Assembly: GCA_002633005.1 (NCBI GenBank)
Contig: NMRA01000364.1
Span: forward strand, 1-55,223
Length of the DNA stretch: 55,223 bases
Reading direction: 5' to 3'
DNA from: Phoronis australis
Lineage: Eukaryota; Phoronida; Phoronidae
Shown here: positions 1 through 10,679 of the stretch, one piece after another
How the letters are laid out: every line of letters starts with the position of its first letter
Position numbering within the stretch: the first letter of the stretch is position 1
Notes under the pieces: model-generated
What the model was told of the DNA's origin: nothing
Databases searched by the model: none
What the model saw: only the letters and a program-made list of their open reading frames with translations
Program-made: the position numbers and the translations under genes

Positions 1-532
1 GGCCGGCCGCGACAGGCCTGATCAGGCTCCGAGCCACAGGCCAGGATAACAAGCGATTGTGTTTAGAACTCAAAAAACCACAAGTCTAAACAACACAGAT
101 CTAGGTTCTCCTGTCTGTATCCCACAGAAAATACTTCGAAATTACCTCCAAACAGACCCCAAACTCCTGCTACGGACCTTATTGGCCTGCTGAACTTTGT
201 AGGCTACGGTGTGTCCAAATACCAATAAATCCGTAAGAGCTAAATAAAACAAAAAGTTTTTATAAGAACTCGGTGTATTTTTAAGGGTTTTACATCGAAG
301 TTTGATGATTTATTGGTGTTAAACGATGACTTCAAGCAATAAGCTGACACAAGTAACCCGTGTTGTGAACTGCTGAGCAGACTGCGTGTGACACCGATGA
401 CGTCATTGGATAATTTCAACACCTCCGTCTGCCGTCAGGTGTCAGGTAATGCAACCGTATGTGTCGTTATGGAGTAGAACTACTCAATCTAAATTGATAC
501 AAATTAGGTTGTTTTTTGGGTGGCATGCTCCT
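1..532. mobile_element. End of a Kolobok-like THAP/TTAA transposon (runs off left edge)
   Basis: This stretch is clearly homologous, with small indels, to 46985-47532, the right-hand third of the complete element at 45871-47532. It ends in GGGTGGCATGCTCCT followed by TTAA at 533-536, matching the right terminus GGGTGGCATTCTCCT-TTAA of the complete copy. No coding sequence is seen in this part; the THAP-coding part would lie beyond the window edge. It sits downstream of the visible ATG13 exons, probably in an ATG13 intron. Confidence 0.75.
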
Positions 533-814
533 TTAAATCATCCTGACTACCACGGAGAACCTGACCAAAAAGTTGTCTTTGTCTCACCTCTGAAGTGACA
601 AAACAATGGACTCTGCAGTTCGTGAGAACAGAAGAATGTGAACAAAGAAGGAACACTGCTAGTTGGGAGGAGGGGGGTGCTTACCTTGTTTTTGTTCAAT
701 AATAAACTCAAACATTCAAATTATCAAAGCACAATCAATGCCAACTGATTGAAAAGATTCAGGCGGTCGTGAATTGGCAAAGTTGAAGAAATCAGTTCTT
801 TATTGTTTACATAC

Positions 815-952
815 TTTGGTGGTGTAGCGGCGCAGTACTGTGCCCCCGGTGTGGAACCGTAGGGTGTGACAGGATCACCAGGGCTTGTTGAGAATGACGC
901 TGAGCAGTAATCAGGATTATCTTCACTGATGGGCTCCTCAGAGATGCTGTTC
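815..952 (-). CDS. ATG13: ATG13 exon (internal, linker after HORMA domain)
   Basis: On the minus strand an acceptor (ttttcag) precedes 952 and a strong donor (GTATGT) follows 815. The exon reads with the phase left by the preceding exon (one base completes the AG at 2067) and encodes a Ser/Pro/Thr-rich segment including DYCSASFSTSPGDPVTP, which corresponds to the TTSFSTSP segment that follows the HORMA domain in animal ATG13. This part of ATG13 is the disordered regulatory linker. The remaining 3' exons lie left of the window. Family assignment rests on the neighbouring exon plus this motif. Confidence 0.8.
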
Positions 953-2066
953 CTGAAAATGTATCAAGAGCAGCAAACATGAGACAATTACAGTTATTAG
1001 AGTTCTTCTTTTTTCAAATGTTAATTACGAATTAAAAATATAATATTCACTGTTGGAGTTAAGCCCGGAAAGCCCTAAAAGGATTAATTTATTTATAGGA
1101 CCCAAAATATTACATAAAAATACATCAGAATATACCGATGAATGCACATATTCCTGTTAGACTTAACCTGACAGAAGGAAAAATATTCTTCAACTTAACA
1201 CAATGACTATGGCGTATAAGTGGAATTTTATTTTGCCAAAATTCTCAAACAAAAAAATAAGACAAACCGCATTATCATTAGCACAGTTTTTATTGAACAA
1301 CTATCACAAAATGAAAACTTTTGTAAATTTTTAATGATGCAATTAAATTTTGAAAAATGAAAAATTGAAATTTTATTCCAGTAAAGAATCTTCGATTTCA
1401 AAACAATAAAATTGCCATATCTCAATTTTGCAGTTCAGTATATGCCATTACCAATGATCAAAGCTACACCATACAACCCACGCTATAGGCAATGACAATT
1501 TTTCAGAAAAGTTGAGAAATTTGAAATTAAAAAAGAGATTTCGATAGTCTGCTATACCATGTCCTAAACTGAAAAATTCATACTACTTATTTTTGTGTGA
1601 AAATGAGGAGAATGTCACAATTAAAAGAAAGGTTACAATTTACAGCTCCAAATCATCATTGATACCAAAGTTGGTCTGGGCCGAGATCAGAAATAGTAAG
1701 TTAATTACGACAAAATTTACGTATATTTAAGCAAAATTATGACATGGCAAGGGTGTCCCACGTCTCTTTAGTGGTCAATGACATATCAACTTGATGCAAA
1801 AGTGCAGTTTTACTATGGCTAAATCATGCGCTTTTATAACAAAAGCTGTGCCTATTACCGGAATTACACAAATACGTTGCCCCGACGTGTCTAGCCGGAG
1901 TAAAACCAAAGTAAATAATTTTAAAATAGGACGAGAGTGAAGCTTGATCGACTTATCCATTACAACCTGATTCATATTGATATGTATACAATGGAAAATA
2001 CCAAAATTGAAAGAAAGATATGTAAAACAGTCATTTTAACACGTGCAGTCGCAAACAATCACAAAC
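953..2066 (-). other. ATG13 intron
   Basis: AT-rich sequence between two ATG13 exons with no coding signal that I recognise. Short ORFs here have no family features. Confidence 0.6.
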
Positions 2067-2611
2067 CTTGATCCCCTACGGAAACCCCGGCTACAAGGCG
2101 TAGGACTGGCATCCATCTTGAAGTAATCATCCTGACAATTACATGTCAAGTCGCGACTGTTCTGAGGAGATATTAACAACTTGGTACGGTACGCCACACT
2201 CAAAGTAATAGTACCAACAGGCATCGCCACTGATCCAATGGTTCGCTTAATTGCTACTTCCTGATCCCAGAGAGTTGAGTTGAGGTTCTCCTAGTAAAGC
2301 CTGTAGCAAATGACATAGGAATCTTGGCCTTGTTTACGAGACAGTTTGTAACCAGGTACAACACGGGTATCGCAAAATAGAGACTTCAGTAGTGTCCCCA
2401 TCCTATTGTAGATTGTGTAGGACACCCTAGAAACAGGGTCAGTTGGTGGGTTCATACTGAGCACCCACTGTTCCAATACCCTGGTTTCGCCCTCTGCCAT
2501 CTTCAGGGAGATCTCTAGGCACACCGCTTGACCATTGGTCAACAGCTGTCCAGCCAATACTCGCTTTGTTTCCGTGGTGACATCTGATATGTCACGGATG
2601 TTCAAGTTGAA
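2067..2611 (-). CDS. ATG13: ATG13 exon, most of the HORMA domain, with an in-frame TAG
   Basis: ATG13 is the HORMA-domain subunit of the ULK1/ATG1 autophagy-initiation complex in the cytosol. Minus-strand acceptor ttttttag precedes 2611 (first residues FNL) and donor AG|GTTTGT follows 2067. The translation carries the family's most conserved string: CLEISLKMAEG, then VSYTIYNRMGTLLKSL, then TRVVPGYKLSRKQGQ and CYRLY, and after a gap MPVGTITLSVAYR. All are recognisable ATG13 HORMA segments in the right order. The frame is continuous for 545 nt except for a TAG codon at 2293-2291, where an aromatic residue is normally found (YRIYF in vertebrates). No donor/acceptor pair removes it. The exons coding for about the first 50 residues were not found upstream. 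Confidence 0.9.
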
Positions 2612-2970
2612 CTAAAAAATAAAGCAGTTTAAAAATGGTAAAGCATTTCTCCATAAAACCAGGAAAGTCAGATACAGGGTTAGGGATTGGTTTGGAAGGG
2701 CCTACTTAGTAGGTACCCTGATTTTTGCCAGTTGGCAAGGTCTAGAATTTTGAAAGTACAAGATAACTGGTTAGGTGTAGAGCTTGTACAATGTGACTCA
2801 CCAGCAGGCAATGTTGCACCAGTTATACAAAAAAACTGGCACAATTGCTGGGATATGTTACGGCACTGGTCGGATACAGCGGTCTCTGATTTTGATAACC
2901 AGTTTCATCGATATTGGATAACGAGCCCGTTATTTAGCGATTGCCTGGTTCTCAAAATCAGGGACCACTA

Positions 2971-3249
2971 ATTGGACCAAAGGTCCTGTTTTGAAACAGC
3001 TTGACGAGCGATCGTACTCTATTGAAACACTGACAAGTGTTGTTTGCCGAAATCGCCAACACATAAAACCGGCGAAAGAAGTCAGACAGGCCGAGCCTGC
3101 AGACTACAAACCGGAACACCATGGTTGATGAAAAATCTGTCAAAGAAAGCTCCGACCCACACACCATCAAAAGTGAAGTAAGACCTAACCAGCCTGTGAC
3201 AACCAGATCTGGGAGAGTGATTAAACCACCTGTGAGATACACACAGTGA
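2971..3249 (+). pseudogene. Broken C-terminal end of a Gypsy/Ty3-like retrotransposon pol
   Basis: Plus-strand reading frames carry the typical far C-terminal pol features of Gypsy/Ty3 LTR elements: a segment like RSYSIET...VVCRNRQHIKP and, in a shifted frame, the tail TRSGRVIKPPVRYTQ ending in TGA at 3247. Stop codons and a frameshift break the frame near 3124, so it is not functional. Upstream integrase and RT parts are not recognisable; the element seems truncated. It is followed by an LTR-like segment and probably lies in a 5' intron of ATG13. Confidence 0.75.
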
Positions 3250-3587
3250 GGAAATTGGTCAGAATAATACCAATCACTGTTTGTTCTTGTCACTCTGATA
3301 GTCCACCCAGAGTTGACTGGATGACCCATAGCTATTTACTACTGTTTACTACAATGATCCATAAGCAGCTTGTGTTTGTTTTGATTCCAGAACACTGACA
3401 CTATCCCTTAACTGAACTAAGCATATTTACACTAATTTGTTACTATGCTGGAATTTGTGTCTTATGATAAACTGAAGACATCTGTTTTCTATTAACTTAA
3501 CTGGGCACCACTGGATGACATGCACTGTGGCTGAGGACAGACTGGAGAACTTTAGATATAAACACTGGACCATGAGTAAGAACTTTC

Positions 3588-3842
3588 AGAGAAGGGAGGA
3601 TGTTATGTTCGTGGTTTTCATTAAACTTGCAGAGTCCAAAACATAACCTTATATGGCACTGGTAGCTAGAATCATAGATTGTGTAAGTTGTGCAAAACAA
3701 TTCTCTGAAATCTGATTATGACTCATGAGCATATGATCTTTATAGTTCTGACAAACAAGTTTTCAGTTGAGAGTTAGACAGCATTACAAGTGAATAGATT
3801 ATCTTGTAGATCTCTAGAATAAACCCACGTAAAAACGTAACA
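3588..3842 (+). repeat. Polypurine tract plus 3' LTR of the Gypsy-like element
   Basis: A purine run AGAGAAGGGAGGA (3588-3600) is immediately followed by TGTTATG at 3601; the segment closes with CGTAACA at 3842, giving TGTTA/TAACA inverted ends typical of an LTR. An AATAAA lies at about 3818 near the 3' end. Size is 242 bp. No 5' LTR was found in the window, consistent with a truncated copy. Confidence 0.6.
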
Positions 3843-3874
3843 CAGAGTTGTGTTTGAAAGAGGTTTCCATACAC

Positions 3875-4571
3875 TTGGGTCCTATATTTTTCAGTGAATT
3901 CGTGCGCGCCGATTGAAAGTCTCTGCTATGTTGCAAAATCTCTTATCCTGGGCCGATTTGAAAAATTCAAAGTTGTACTCATATTTGTTTTCGCTCCTCT
4001 TTTCAAATATTACAGTAAAAACTACTTGTAACTCTCTCCATAAAAAGTACAGTCTGCTAGGTAGATTGTAATCAGCTGATCATATCCGCATGAGCGAAGC
4101 CAATTATCCTCGCTCATGACTCGATGAATAGAGCAGCTTGGCGGCATCCTTTTGATAGTGAGCCGAGCGCGACTCAGCCAAGGTGGATAAATACGGTCTA
4201 GTTCAATTTTTCATACCCCACCGTTTACCTTGACGACCGGGGTTAGGACCAATCTTATTTAGTCGGACTGTTCATAGCATGATCTGTAAAAACAGTTGTA
4301 AGAAATCTTTGGTGTCCAGTCCTGATATCTATTTCTCAAATCGACATTTTGCTGATACGTTATTTACGTTTTCTACAGTCAACCACTTTCGAGTGTTTCA
4401 GTGACAATAATGATTATAATAAACACATTGACCTACCTGAGAACACTGTGCCCTTTGTATTTTCCAAATCAGAGTTGACCACAGTGTTGTTGTCACCACG
4501 ACTTTTCCCGCTACAACTGGGCTCATTCAAAGGAATGCCAAGATATCCATAACCACCACTTTCACTGGAGG
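3875..4571 (-). repeat. Local duplication, copy A (intron-like block plus exon-like segment)
   Basis: 3877-4296 matches 6777-7188 with few differences, and the adjoining exon-like segment 4437-4571 is a diverged counterpart of 7415-7552. Together they form a direct duplication about 2.9 kb apart, now separated by a transposon and a tandem repeat. Confidence 0.8.
4437..4571 (-). CDS. Putative exon A of an unrecognised gene (Ser-rich, diverged)
   Basis: On the minus strand an acceptor (tttttgtag) precedes 4571 and a donor (CTCAG|GTAGGT) follows 4437. The 135 nt between are open in the frame that matches the paralogous exon 7415-7552 (starts SSES, contains NNTVVNSDLENT). The acidic run of the paralog is replaced by Gly/Tyr here. 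Family not recognised. Both exons enter and leave in phase 1, so they do not join the phase-0 ATG13 exon directly. Confidence 0.35.
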
Positions 4572-4724
4572 CTACAAAAATATTTCAGTGACATCTGAAT
4601 GGAAAAAGTTATGGTTACACAACACAGCTGATAATTTAACTACTGCTTTTAGTACATTTTAAAAACTGGTGCCCTGTACTATTCACTAACACTGTAAATG
4701 CATGGTAATGACTGCGCTGTCAAG

Positions 4725-6000
4725 ATAACAACGAGAGCGCTCGGAAGAGCGACACTTGGCGGAATTAATCAAAAAGACGACAATGAGAGCGACGACGACA
4801 ATCATAACGATCAAGGCGGCAATAATGGATAACACGGTAACATTCATGTGACTAGCGAAGAAATCGAATAGAGAGCATATAATGAACTACAATGAAGAAC
4901 AATAGATGGCGCAACATGACGGTCCAGTCTACAGTAAAACAGTGCTGGCTGGGTCAGTCTCGGTCAACTAGGCATAACCAAAACAAAGTGAACTAACTGA
5001 AAGCCAGCCAGCTGCGTGCATATGTGACCGAAGGAACAACGGTATCCAAAAATCTCGAATAATTCAAAAAGTAGACGTCGTAGCGCAAAATGGAAAAATC
5101 TTCTAAAAGCCCGTTCAAAACTCTATCTAAAATGGTAGTTTGGCAAACACTATAACATTCATGTAACTAGCGACAAAATCAAATAGAGAGCATACAATGA
5201 ACTACAATAAAGAACAATAGATGGCACCACATGACTGTCCAGTCTACAGTAGAACAGTGCTGGCTGGGTCAATCTGGGTCAACTAGGCATAATCAAAACA
5301 AACTGAACTGAAAGCCAACCAGCTGCGTGTGACCGAAGGAACAACGGTATCCGAAAATCTCGAATAATTCAAAAACTGGACGTCGTAGCGCAAAATGGAA
5401 ATTATCATCTGAAAGCCCGTTCAAAACTCTATCTAAAGTGGTAGTTTGTCAAACACGATAACATTCATGTGACTAGCGAAGAAATCAAATAGAGAGCATA
5501 CAGTCAACTACAATAAAGAACAATAAATGGCGCAACATGACGGACGAGCCATGCTTTAAAGTAGGACAGTGTTGGCTGGGTCAGTCTGGGTCAACTAGGC
5601 ATAACCAAAACAAAGTGAACTGAAAGCCAGCCACCTGCGCGCTTGCATAGGAACAAACGTACGGTATCCGAAAATCTCGAATAATTCAAAAAGTAGACGT
5701 CGTAGCGCAAAATGGAAAGTATCTTCTGAAAGCCCGTTCAAATCTCTATCTAAAGTGGTAGTTAGGCAAAAATCAAAAAAATTTTCGAGAAAATTGAAAA
5801 TTTGCCGGTTTTTTTTGAAATTCAAAGTCAAATAACTCGAAAACGGTAAGTCTGAGAAACACGCTCTCGCAGACTTTTTGAAAGGCCATACTTCCAAGGA
5901 ATCCACATGCAAAAATTCACGTCATTTGCTCTTCCCATAAAAAATGCGACACCAGAGCGATTAAAACCGTGTGAATAGGAAAATTTGAACTCTTGAATAA
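4725..6000 (-). mobile_element. Unnamed ~1.2 kb element X, copy 1 (inverted relative to copy 2)
   Basis: The left end (4740-4770: GAGCGACACTTGGCG then a GACGAC-rich run) is the reverse complement of the right end of 10680-11895, and 5650-5975 is the reverse complement of 11205-11500. No transposase is visible, so it is treated as non-autonomous. Its middle is filled by the three-copy tandem repeat at 4838-5768. The outer right boundary is uncertain. Confidence 0.6.
4838..5768. repeat. Three-copy tandem repeat, unit about 306-315 bp
   Basis: Units begin at 4838, 5153 and 5459 (each starting TAACATTCATGT), giving periods of 315 and 306 bp, and share long near-identical stretches such as GTGCTGGCTGGGTCA and ATCTCGAATAATTC. 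The last unit continues into the unique part of element X, and one unit's end is found in reverse at 11390-11500, so the array is an internal amplification inside the transposon. Confidence 0.9.
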
Positions 6001-6129
6001 AAATATAGTTTCGACTCAACAAATTACCTGAAAACTTCCTTATGTTTCACAATTTTTAAAGTTCATGTGGAGTCCAAATTGCGATTAAGTCCAAATTTGC
6101 GCTACATCAAACCCCACAACACGAGAAAA

Positions 6130-6325
6130 ATCTGTGGATGAACACACATGTTTTTGTCACGTGACGTTTGTTTTGAAGTTCGTTTGCGTATGAGAGTGAG
6201 TGAGCGTGCGTGTGCGGGTCATCGACGACAGACTTTTTGTTACAAAAGGCGGAGGATTATGCAAGAAAATGGCGTTTACTAGATTGTTTTTCACTTAAAC
6301 GGCTGCAACATGCAAGGTGAGTGCT
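6130..6325. promoter_or_regulatory. Promoter-like region with a palindromic CLEAR/E-box site
   Basis: The 10-bp palindrome GTCACGTGAC lies at 6156-6165; it matches the CLEAR consensus bound by TFEB/MITF-type bHLH-Zip factors that control autophagy and lysosome genes. It is followed by a CpG-rich stretch and, on the plus strand, ATGCAAG with a very good donor GTGAGT at 6316. It could serve a plus-strand gene whose further exons I cannot identify, or the minus-strand ATG13 locus. The role is inferred. Confidence 0.35.
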
Positions 6326-6770
6326 GGTTTGAGCTCACAGATTTTGTGTGCACAGGCCCACTGTCGTTAGCTCTGCCGTGGAGTATTAATAGTCCAAGGC
6401 TCGATGTACATGTTAGGGACGAGGTGAACTACCCGGGCTGTGTGAAATTTCTGTGTCTAACGGAGACACTGACGCAGTGGTCAGCCAATTCACTGTATCA
6501 AGACTATAGTCAAAATCCAAATTCGTTTTATCGTGTCCCTGTCAATAATAACGGCATGCTAAAGACTTCTTAATTTTCGTACTTCAGGAACATAACAATA
6601 ACATGTTTTGTACACGTACGCGCACGCCGCAGATCACATCTCGGAAATTGCCGATTTGACGGATGACAATGAATGAACACAATGAAATTAACAATGTCGT
6701 TTTACAGCTTGTAAGATTCATAATAAAAGTACGTATTTTGAATATTGCAATGCATGTGTTCTAAAATCTA

Positions 6771-7552
6771 AATAACTTGGGTCCTATATTTTTGTATTAG
6801 TGCGCGCCGAATGAAAGTAATCGTGAGTGTTGCTATGTTGCAAAATCTCTTATCATGGGCCGATTTGAAAAATTCAAAGTTGTGCTCATATTTGTTTTCG
6901 CTCCTCTTTTCAAATATTACAGTAAAAACTACGTTAAACTCTCTCCATAAAAAGTACAGTCTGCTAGCTAGATTGTAATCAGCTGATCATATCCGCATGA
7001 GCGAAGCCAATTATCCTCGCTCGTGACTCGATGACTAGAGCAGCTTGGCGGCATCCCTTTGATCGTGAGCCGAGTGCGACTCAGCCAATGTGGATAAATA
7101 CGGTCTAGTTCAATTTTCCATACCCCACCGTTTACCTTAACCACTGGGGTTAGGACCAATCTAATTTAGTGGGAATGTTCATAGCATGTGAAGCAGGTAA
7201 CACATTCATAATAAGTGTAACCTGGCTAAGAAGTAGTTGAATCAGCCACATTTTTCTAGTGTCCTTAAATCACTACAAAGAATGTACGAAAAGACACTAG
7301 AGATATGTAGACGATTCAGGTTCAAGGTTGTGCTCAATAAAATGTGCATTTAACAAAGGCCTACTACCAACAGAAACCATCTACAAGATGGGTTCAGCAT
7401 GTGTTCCCCTTTACCTGAATATTCTGCTTCTGTGTTGTCCAAGCCAGAGCTGACCACAGTATCGTCAAGGGCAGAGTGATCTTCAATAAAACTGGAATCA
7501 TTCAAAAGAACACTGAGAGGTACATCATCGTCATCATCACTTTCACTTGAGC
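6771..7552 (-). repeat. Local duplication, copy B
   Basis: Counterpart of 3875-4571: the block 6777-7188 matches 3877-4296, and the exon-like segment 7415-7552 corresponds to 4437-4571. Copy B keeps the acidic coding segment better than copy A. Confidence 0.8.
7415..7552 (-). CDS. Putative exon B of an unrecognised gene (acidic, low complexity)
   Basis: Minus-strand acceptor (ctattttttag) precedes 7552 and donor CAG|GTAAAG follows 7415. The 138 nt between encode a Ser/Asp-rich segment beginning SSESDDDDDVPLS and containing DDTVVSSGLDNTEAEYS. Acidic Ser/Asp runs like this occur at the N-termini of many nuclear or transposase-derived proteins and are not diagnostic. The same-phase paralog at 4437-4571 supports it as an exon that was duplicated with flanking intron. 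Confidence 0.4.
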
Positions 7553-7690
7553 CTAAAAAATAGTTGACAAACACCGGAATTGATAACCACGTTTTACGTT
7601 ACACAATTCATGAAACCCCAAAGCATACAAACAGAGTTGAATGGGGGCAGTAACGTTATATCCATTGGGAGGTGACTTGCCTGGGGTCCC

Positions 7691-7957
7691 CTACATAACG
7701 CTAAACCCTCGTGAGAGACCGCCCCAAGTTGGCTGCTGGAGCAACTCGGGGCGGTCTGGGATCAAGCGGAAAAACCACAGGATAGATCTGTGGTCGACAA
7801 ATCTATTAGGTCGATTACATTTTATTGCCCGTGAAGCCGCTAAGAGCTGCCTGAAGAAATATGACTCGCGCGTTTGTATTTTCGCCTTTTTCAATGACAT
7901 GTAAGATTCATCAACAAATTCCTCATAAAATTCTGAAAACAAGGGTTTTTCTCCCAC
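7691..7957 (-). other. Unrecognised 88-codon ORF overlapping two hairpins
   Basis: An open minus-strand frame starts MGEKPLFSEFYEEF and is moderately charged. I recognise no family and see no clear splice sites. It overlaps the hairpins at 7717-7785, so the DNA may be a repeat rather than a gene. Confidence 0.15.
7717..7785. repeat. Two consecutive hairpins
   Basis: GACCGCCCCAAGTTG (7717-7731) and CAACTCGGGGCGGTC (7742-7756) form 15-bp arms with one mismatch around a 10-nt loop. Immediately after comes a second inverted repeat, ACCACAG/CTGTGGT, around a 7-nt loop. Their function is unknown. Confidence 0.7.
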
Positions 7958-8219
7958 GAAAATCGATGAAGTTTTTGCCGAGATATTTCACTTTTAGTAC
8001 AGGTTAGCCCTGCACACTCAGAGAATCGTCACACAAGATTACTACGCGGTAATGCGGTTTCACTGTCAACAAAGGAATTGACGTCAAAATCGACTTATAA
8101 TTGTCATTTTTAAACTATTTGCATGTTAAATTATCAAAATGTAAGTAAAATCGTACTCTATATTTTAACAAGAAAACAGCAATTTCATTTTGGTGAACAT
8201 AAAAGGACCTAACTCACGC

Positions 8220-8520
8220 ATGGTTGTGAGTAGTGAGTCCGGCCAACACGTGAGGATGGCTGTGTTGTTGTTTTTGCTCTCAACTCAAAAGTAGCCGTTT
8301 CAAAATGGAAGATGGACAGAAAATGCAGGCAGGTGACGAAAACGGCCATTGGAAGGAAGCAATTGAGCGGGGAGTAAATGACAGCGCTGGGAATTCACGT
8401 CGGTTTTCCTGGATGGCCGTCTGAGTTTGACCAGCTCGTCGAACCGTGATTCGTGAGAGGCTGAGCCGATCGACTACGTCGGGCTCGGTACCTGGACCTG
8501 GTGAAGAAAAGCGTAAGTAT
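8220..8520 (+). promoter_or_regulatory. Possible promoter and first exon of a plus-strand transcript
   Basis: A second CACGTG lies at 8247-8252, followed by a CpG-richer stretch with an ATG in good context at 8305 (MEDGQKMQAGDENG, closing after about 39 codons) and a strong donor GTAAGT at 8511. No downstream exon could be linked with confidence. Treated as a candidate first exon or promoter only. Confidence 0.25.
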
Positions 8521-9110
8521 TTTTTGTCATCCCTTATGCTCGCATGATGCTGTTGGCTGTATAGATAAAGTATACCGTGTTTGCGTGGGATTTTGTCTTC
8601 GTGAAATTACAGACTATGTACTTGTACCACATTTAAAGTCAGAGAAACATTGTTACATAGTGAAAGATAAACGTCTGGACGAATATACCATGGTGCCTTC
8701 AATGTTGTGTTTGTTCTTTGTAAAGTAGATTTACTGTAACAAGTCCGATGTTGTCAGATTGAATTGGTATTCCGGGATTTTCAATGCCAGTGCCTGAGAT
8801 CCAGGCAGAATTTTTGGAATGGTGTTCGCAAATGAAATAATGTCAAGCAATTGTTTTAAATTACCATTTAAGTTTTATTAATAAGAGGTGGAGACAGCAA
8901 TCTTCAGCCGTGTCTTTGTTACCTTGTTCTCATTTCTTTACATTTGTTTATGTTTGATCATTTCCTTGTTTTCTGTACATCCCCCAACCCCCTTGCTATA
9001 GTGCACTCTCTGTTGACTGAATTTGATGACATATAATATATTGATAAGCCATTGTATTCTGCATACCAGTACAAGCCTAACCCTTAGTCCTACACACCTG
9101 GCCCTATTGT

Positions 9111-9191
9111 TCACTCTTGACTTTTGTTTACAAAATAATCCAGTCCAGTCNTCACTCTTGACTTTTGTTTACAAAATAATCCAGTCCAGTC
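9111..9191. repeat. 40-bp exact direct repeat around a single N
   Basis: 9111-9150 and 9152-9191 are identical (TCACTCTTGAC...CCAGTCCAGTC) and separated only by the ambiguous base at 9151. This is what an unmerged contig overlap would look like, so it is probably an assembly join rather than a biological repeat. Confidence 0.85.
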
Positions 9192-9706
9192 TACACCCTG
9201 ATTGCTTAGTTTAATATTTACCAGTGAATAAACTGTATTTCACTTGTTGAACCTTTTCTTACTATCATGCAGCTCTTGCTTGACAGTGCACATGTACTTT
9301 TATCTCCTCTTTTTCGAACCACTCATTAAAGCGTTTTATGGGGTTCGGTTTCCTTTCATGAATGTTTTCATCGTTGGTTTCTAATTCGTTCAACTGCTTC
9401 CCAAAACTCCTGAGTCCTGAGCATTGAGCAACACTCGACAATCCCTCTAAAAAATGTTGCCCTTCCAAACAGTGATGTGACCTTCTGACTACATGAGTGT
9501 AAGTTGTGGTACACTACTGCACCTGCACAAGGTCATCAGCACCAGAAGTTTTAAAATCACACCACCAAAACTGTGACTGTTTACATTTCAGAGAGCTCGC
9601 CATGACAATTTCAAGAAGGTATACCTCTTGACAGTTGCATTTATGTACACGTTGAAGCCTGGAGAATACAGACTTGATCAGGGCTTGGAATTTCCGTCTT
9701 TTAAGA

Positions 9707-10094
9707 GGAATTCTTTTTGGTGACGATTTTCTCTGATTGGATTTCCAATTTCCTCTTTTTATGATTTTTTCGACTTTATTAAATGTTTAGTTCAGGTAAA
9801 TTTTACATCCAAAAATGTCTATCAGCCAAGCCTATTTTTTGTGTATCATACATCAGCTGGAAATTTCTCCGCTGTTTTTGTTATTGCTCATTCCAAGCTC
9901 TAGGAATTCTTTTTTTGGTGTCGATTTTCTCTGATTGGATTTCCAGTTTCCTCTTTTTATGATTTTTTCGACTTTATTGAATGTTTAGTTCAGGTAAATT
10001 TTACGTCCAAAAATGTCTATCACCCAAGCCTATTTTTTGTGTATCATACATCAGCAGGAAATTTCTCCGCTGTTTTTGTTATTGTTCCAATTCC
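9707..10094. repeat. Two-copy tandem duplication, unit about 196 bp
   Basis: GGAATTCTTTTT starts both units, at 9707 and 9903, and the following ~180 bp (including TTTCTCTGATTGGATTTCCA and CAAGCCTATTTTTTG) are nearly identical. No coding function is seen. Confidence 0.85.
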
Positions 10095-10679
10095 TGTAAA
10101 AAGATCAATGACAGGGCCCAGGTATCAATTCCGGTATTTTCGGCACTTAATCATGTTTGAAAGTGTTGTACTGTGTTTGGAAATTTGTTTGAAAAGCTGT
10201 TTTTTTTCTGCTCAACAGCTTATGACCTTGCTGGATTTAAGGGCCCCACCAGAGCATTTATTAGTGTGCCCTCCACTCATTTCCAATGTTCTATGTATAT
10301 CAAATGCTTTGAGATGCCAGCAGGGTAGTGTTCTGCATGCAGCTTTGTTGACCAGTGGTCAGTGAGAATGTCCTACTCACATATGTATGAATGCATAGTA
10401 TGTGCACCTCATTCATGTACCACACCAGTATTGCCTGTGTGGTTTTGGAAATGTGTAAGCTGCTTGTGTTGTATGGGCATTGTTGAGCTTGAAATGCTAG
10501 TTTTACTCCTATAAAACTAGGGATGTATTTATTGCGACATGTGTCCGTTATTGTTGTTACTAGTTTATTGCTTAATCAGTGTATCTATTTTGAATATTCT
10601 TCAAGCCTTGGATGACTGATCTTTTCAGTTTAGGTTAGTTATTGTTTGCATCCCATGAAGTGAATTACATACTGTCTTT
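10095..10679. other. Stretch without recognised gene
   Basis: No splice-supported ORF, RNA gene or known repeat was recognised. The plus-strand ORF starting at 10039 begins inside the tandem duplication and has no family features. Confidence 0.4.

Noticed and set aside
4838-5768. CRISPR-like array
   Set aside because: The units are ~310 bp direct repeats without short spacers, in a eukaryotic transposon.
9265-9468. The missing N-terminal ATG13 exon (KRFNEWF...KVHVH looked vaguely like KFIKFFALKTVQV)
   Set aside because: It needs a two-residue insertion, lacks conserved neighbours and has no suitable splice sites.
9595-9622. A micro-exon (RARHDNFKK) between a good acceptor and a GTATAC donor
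   Set aside because: Nine codons with no partner exons in matching phase; cannot be supported.
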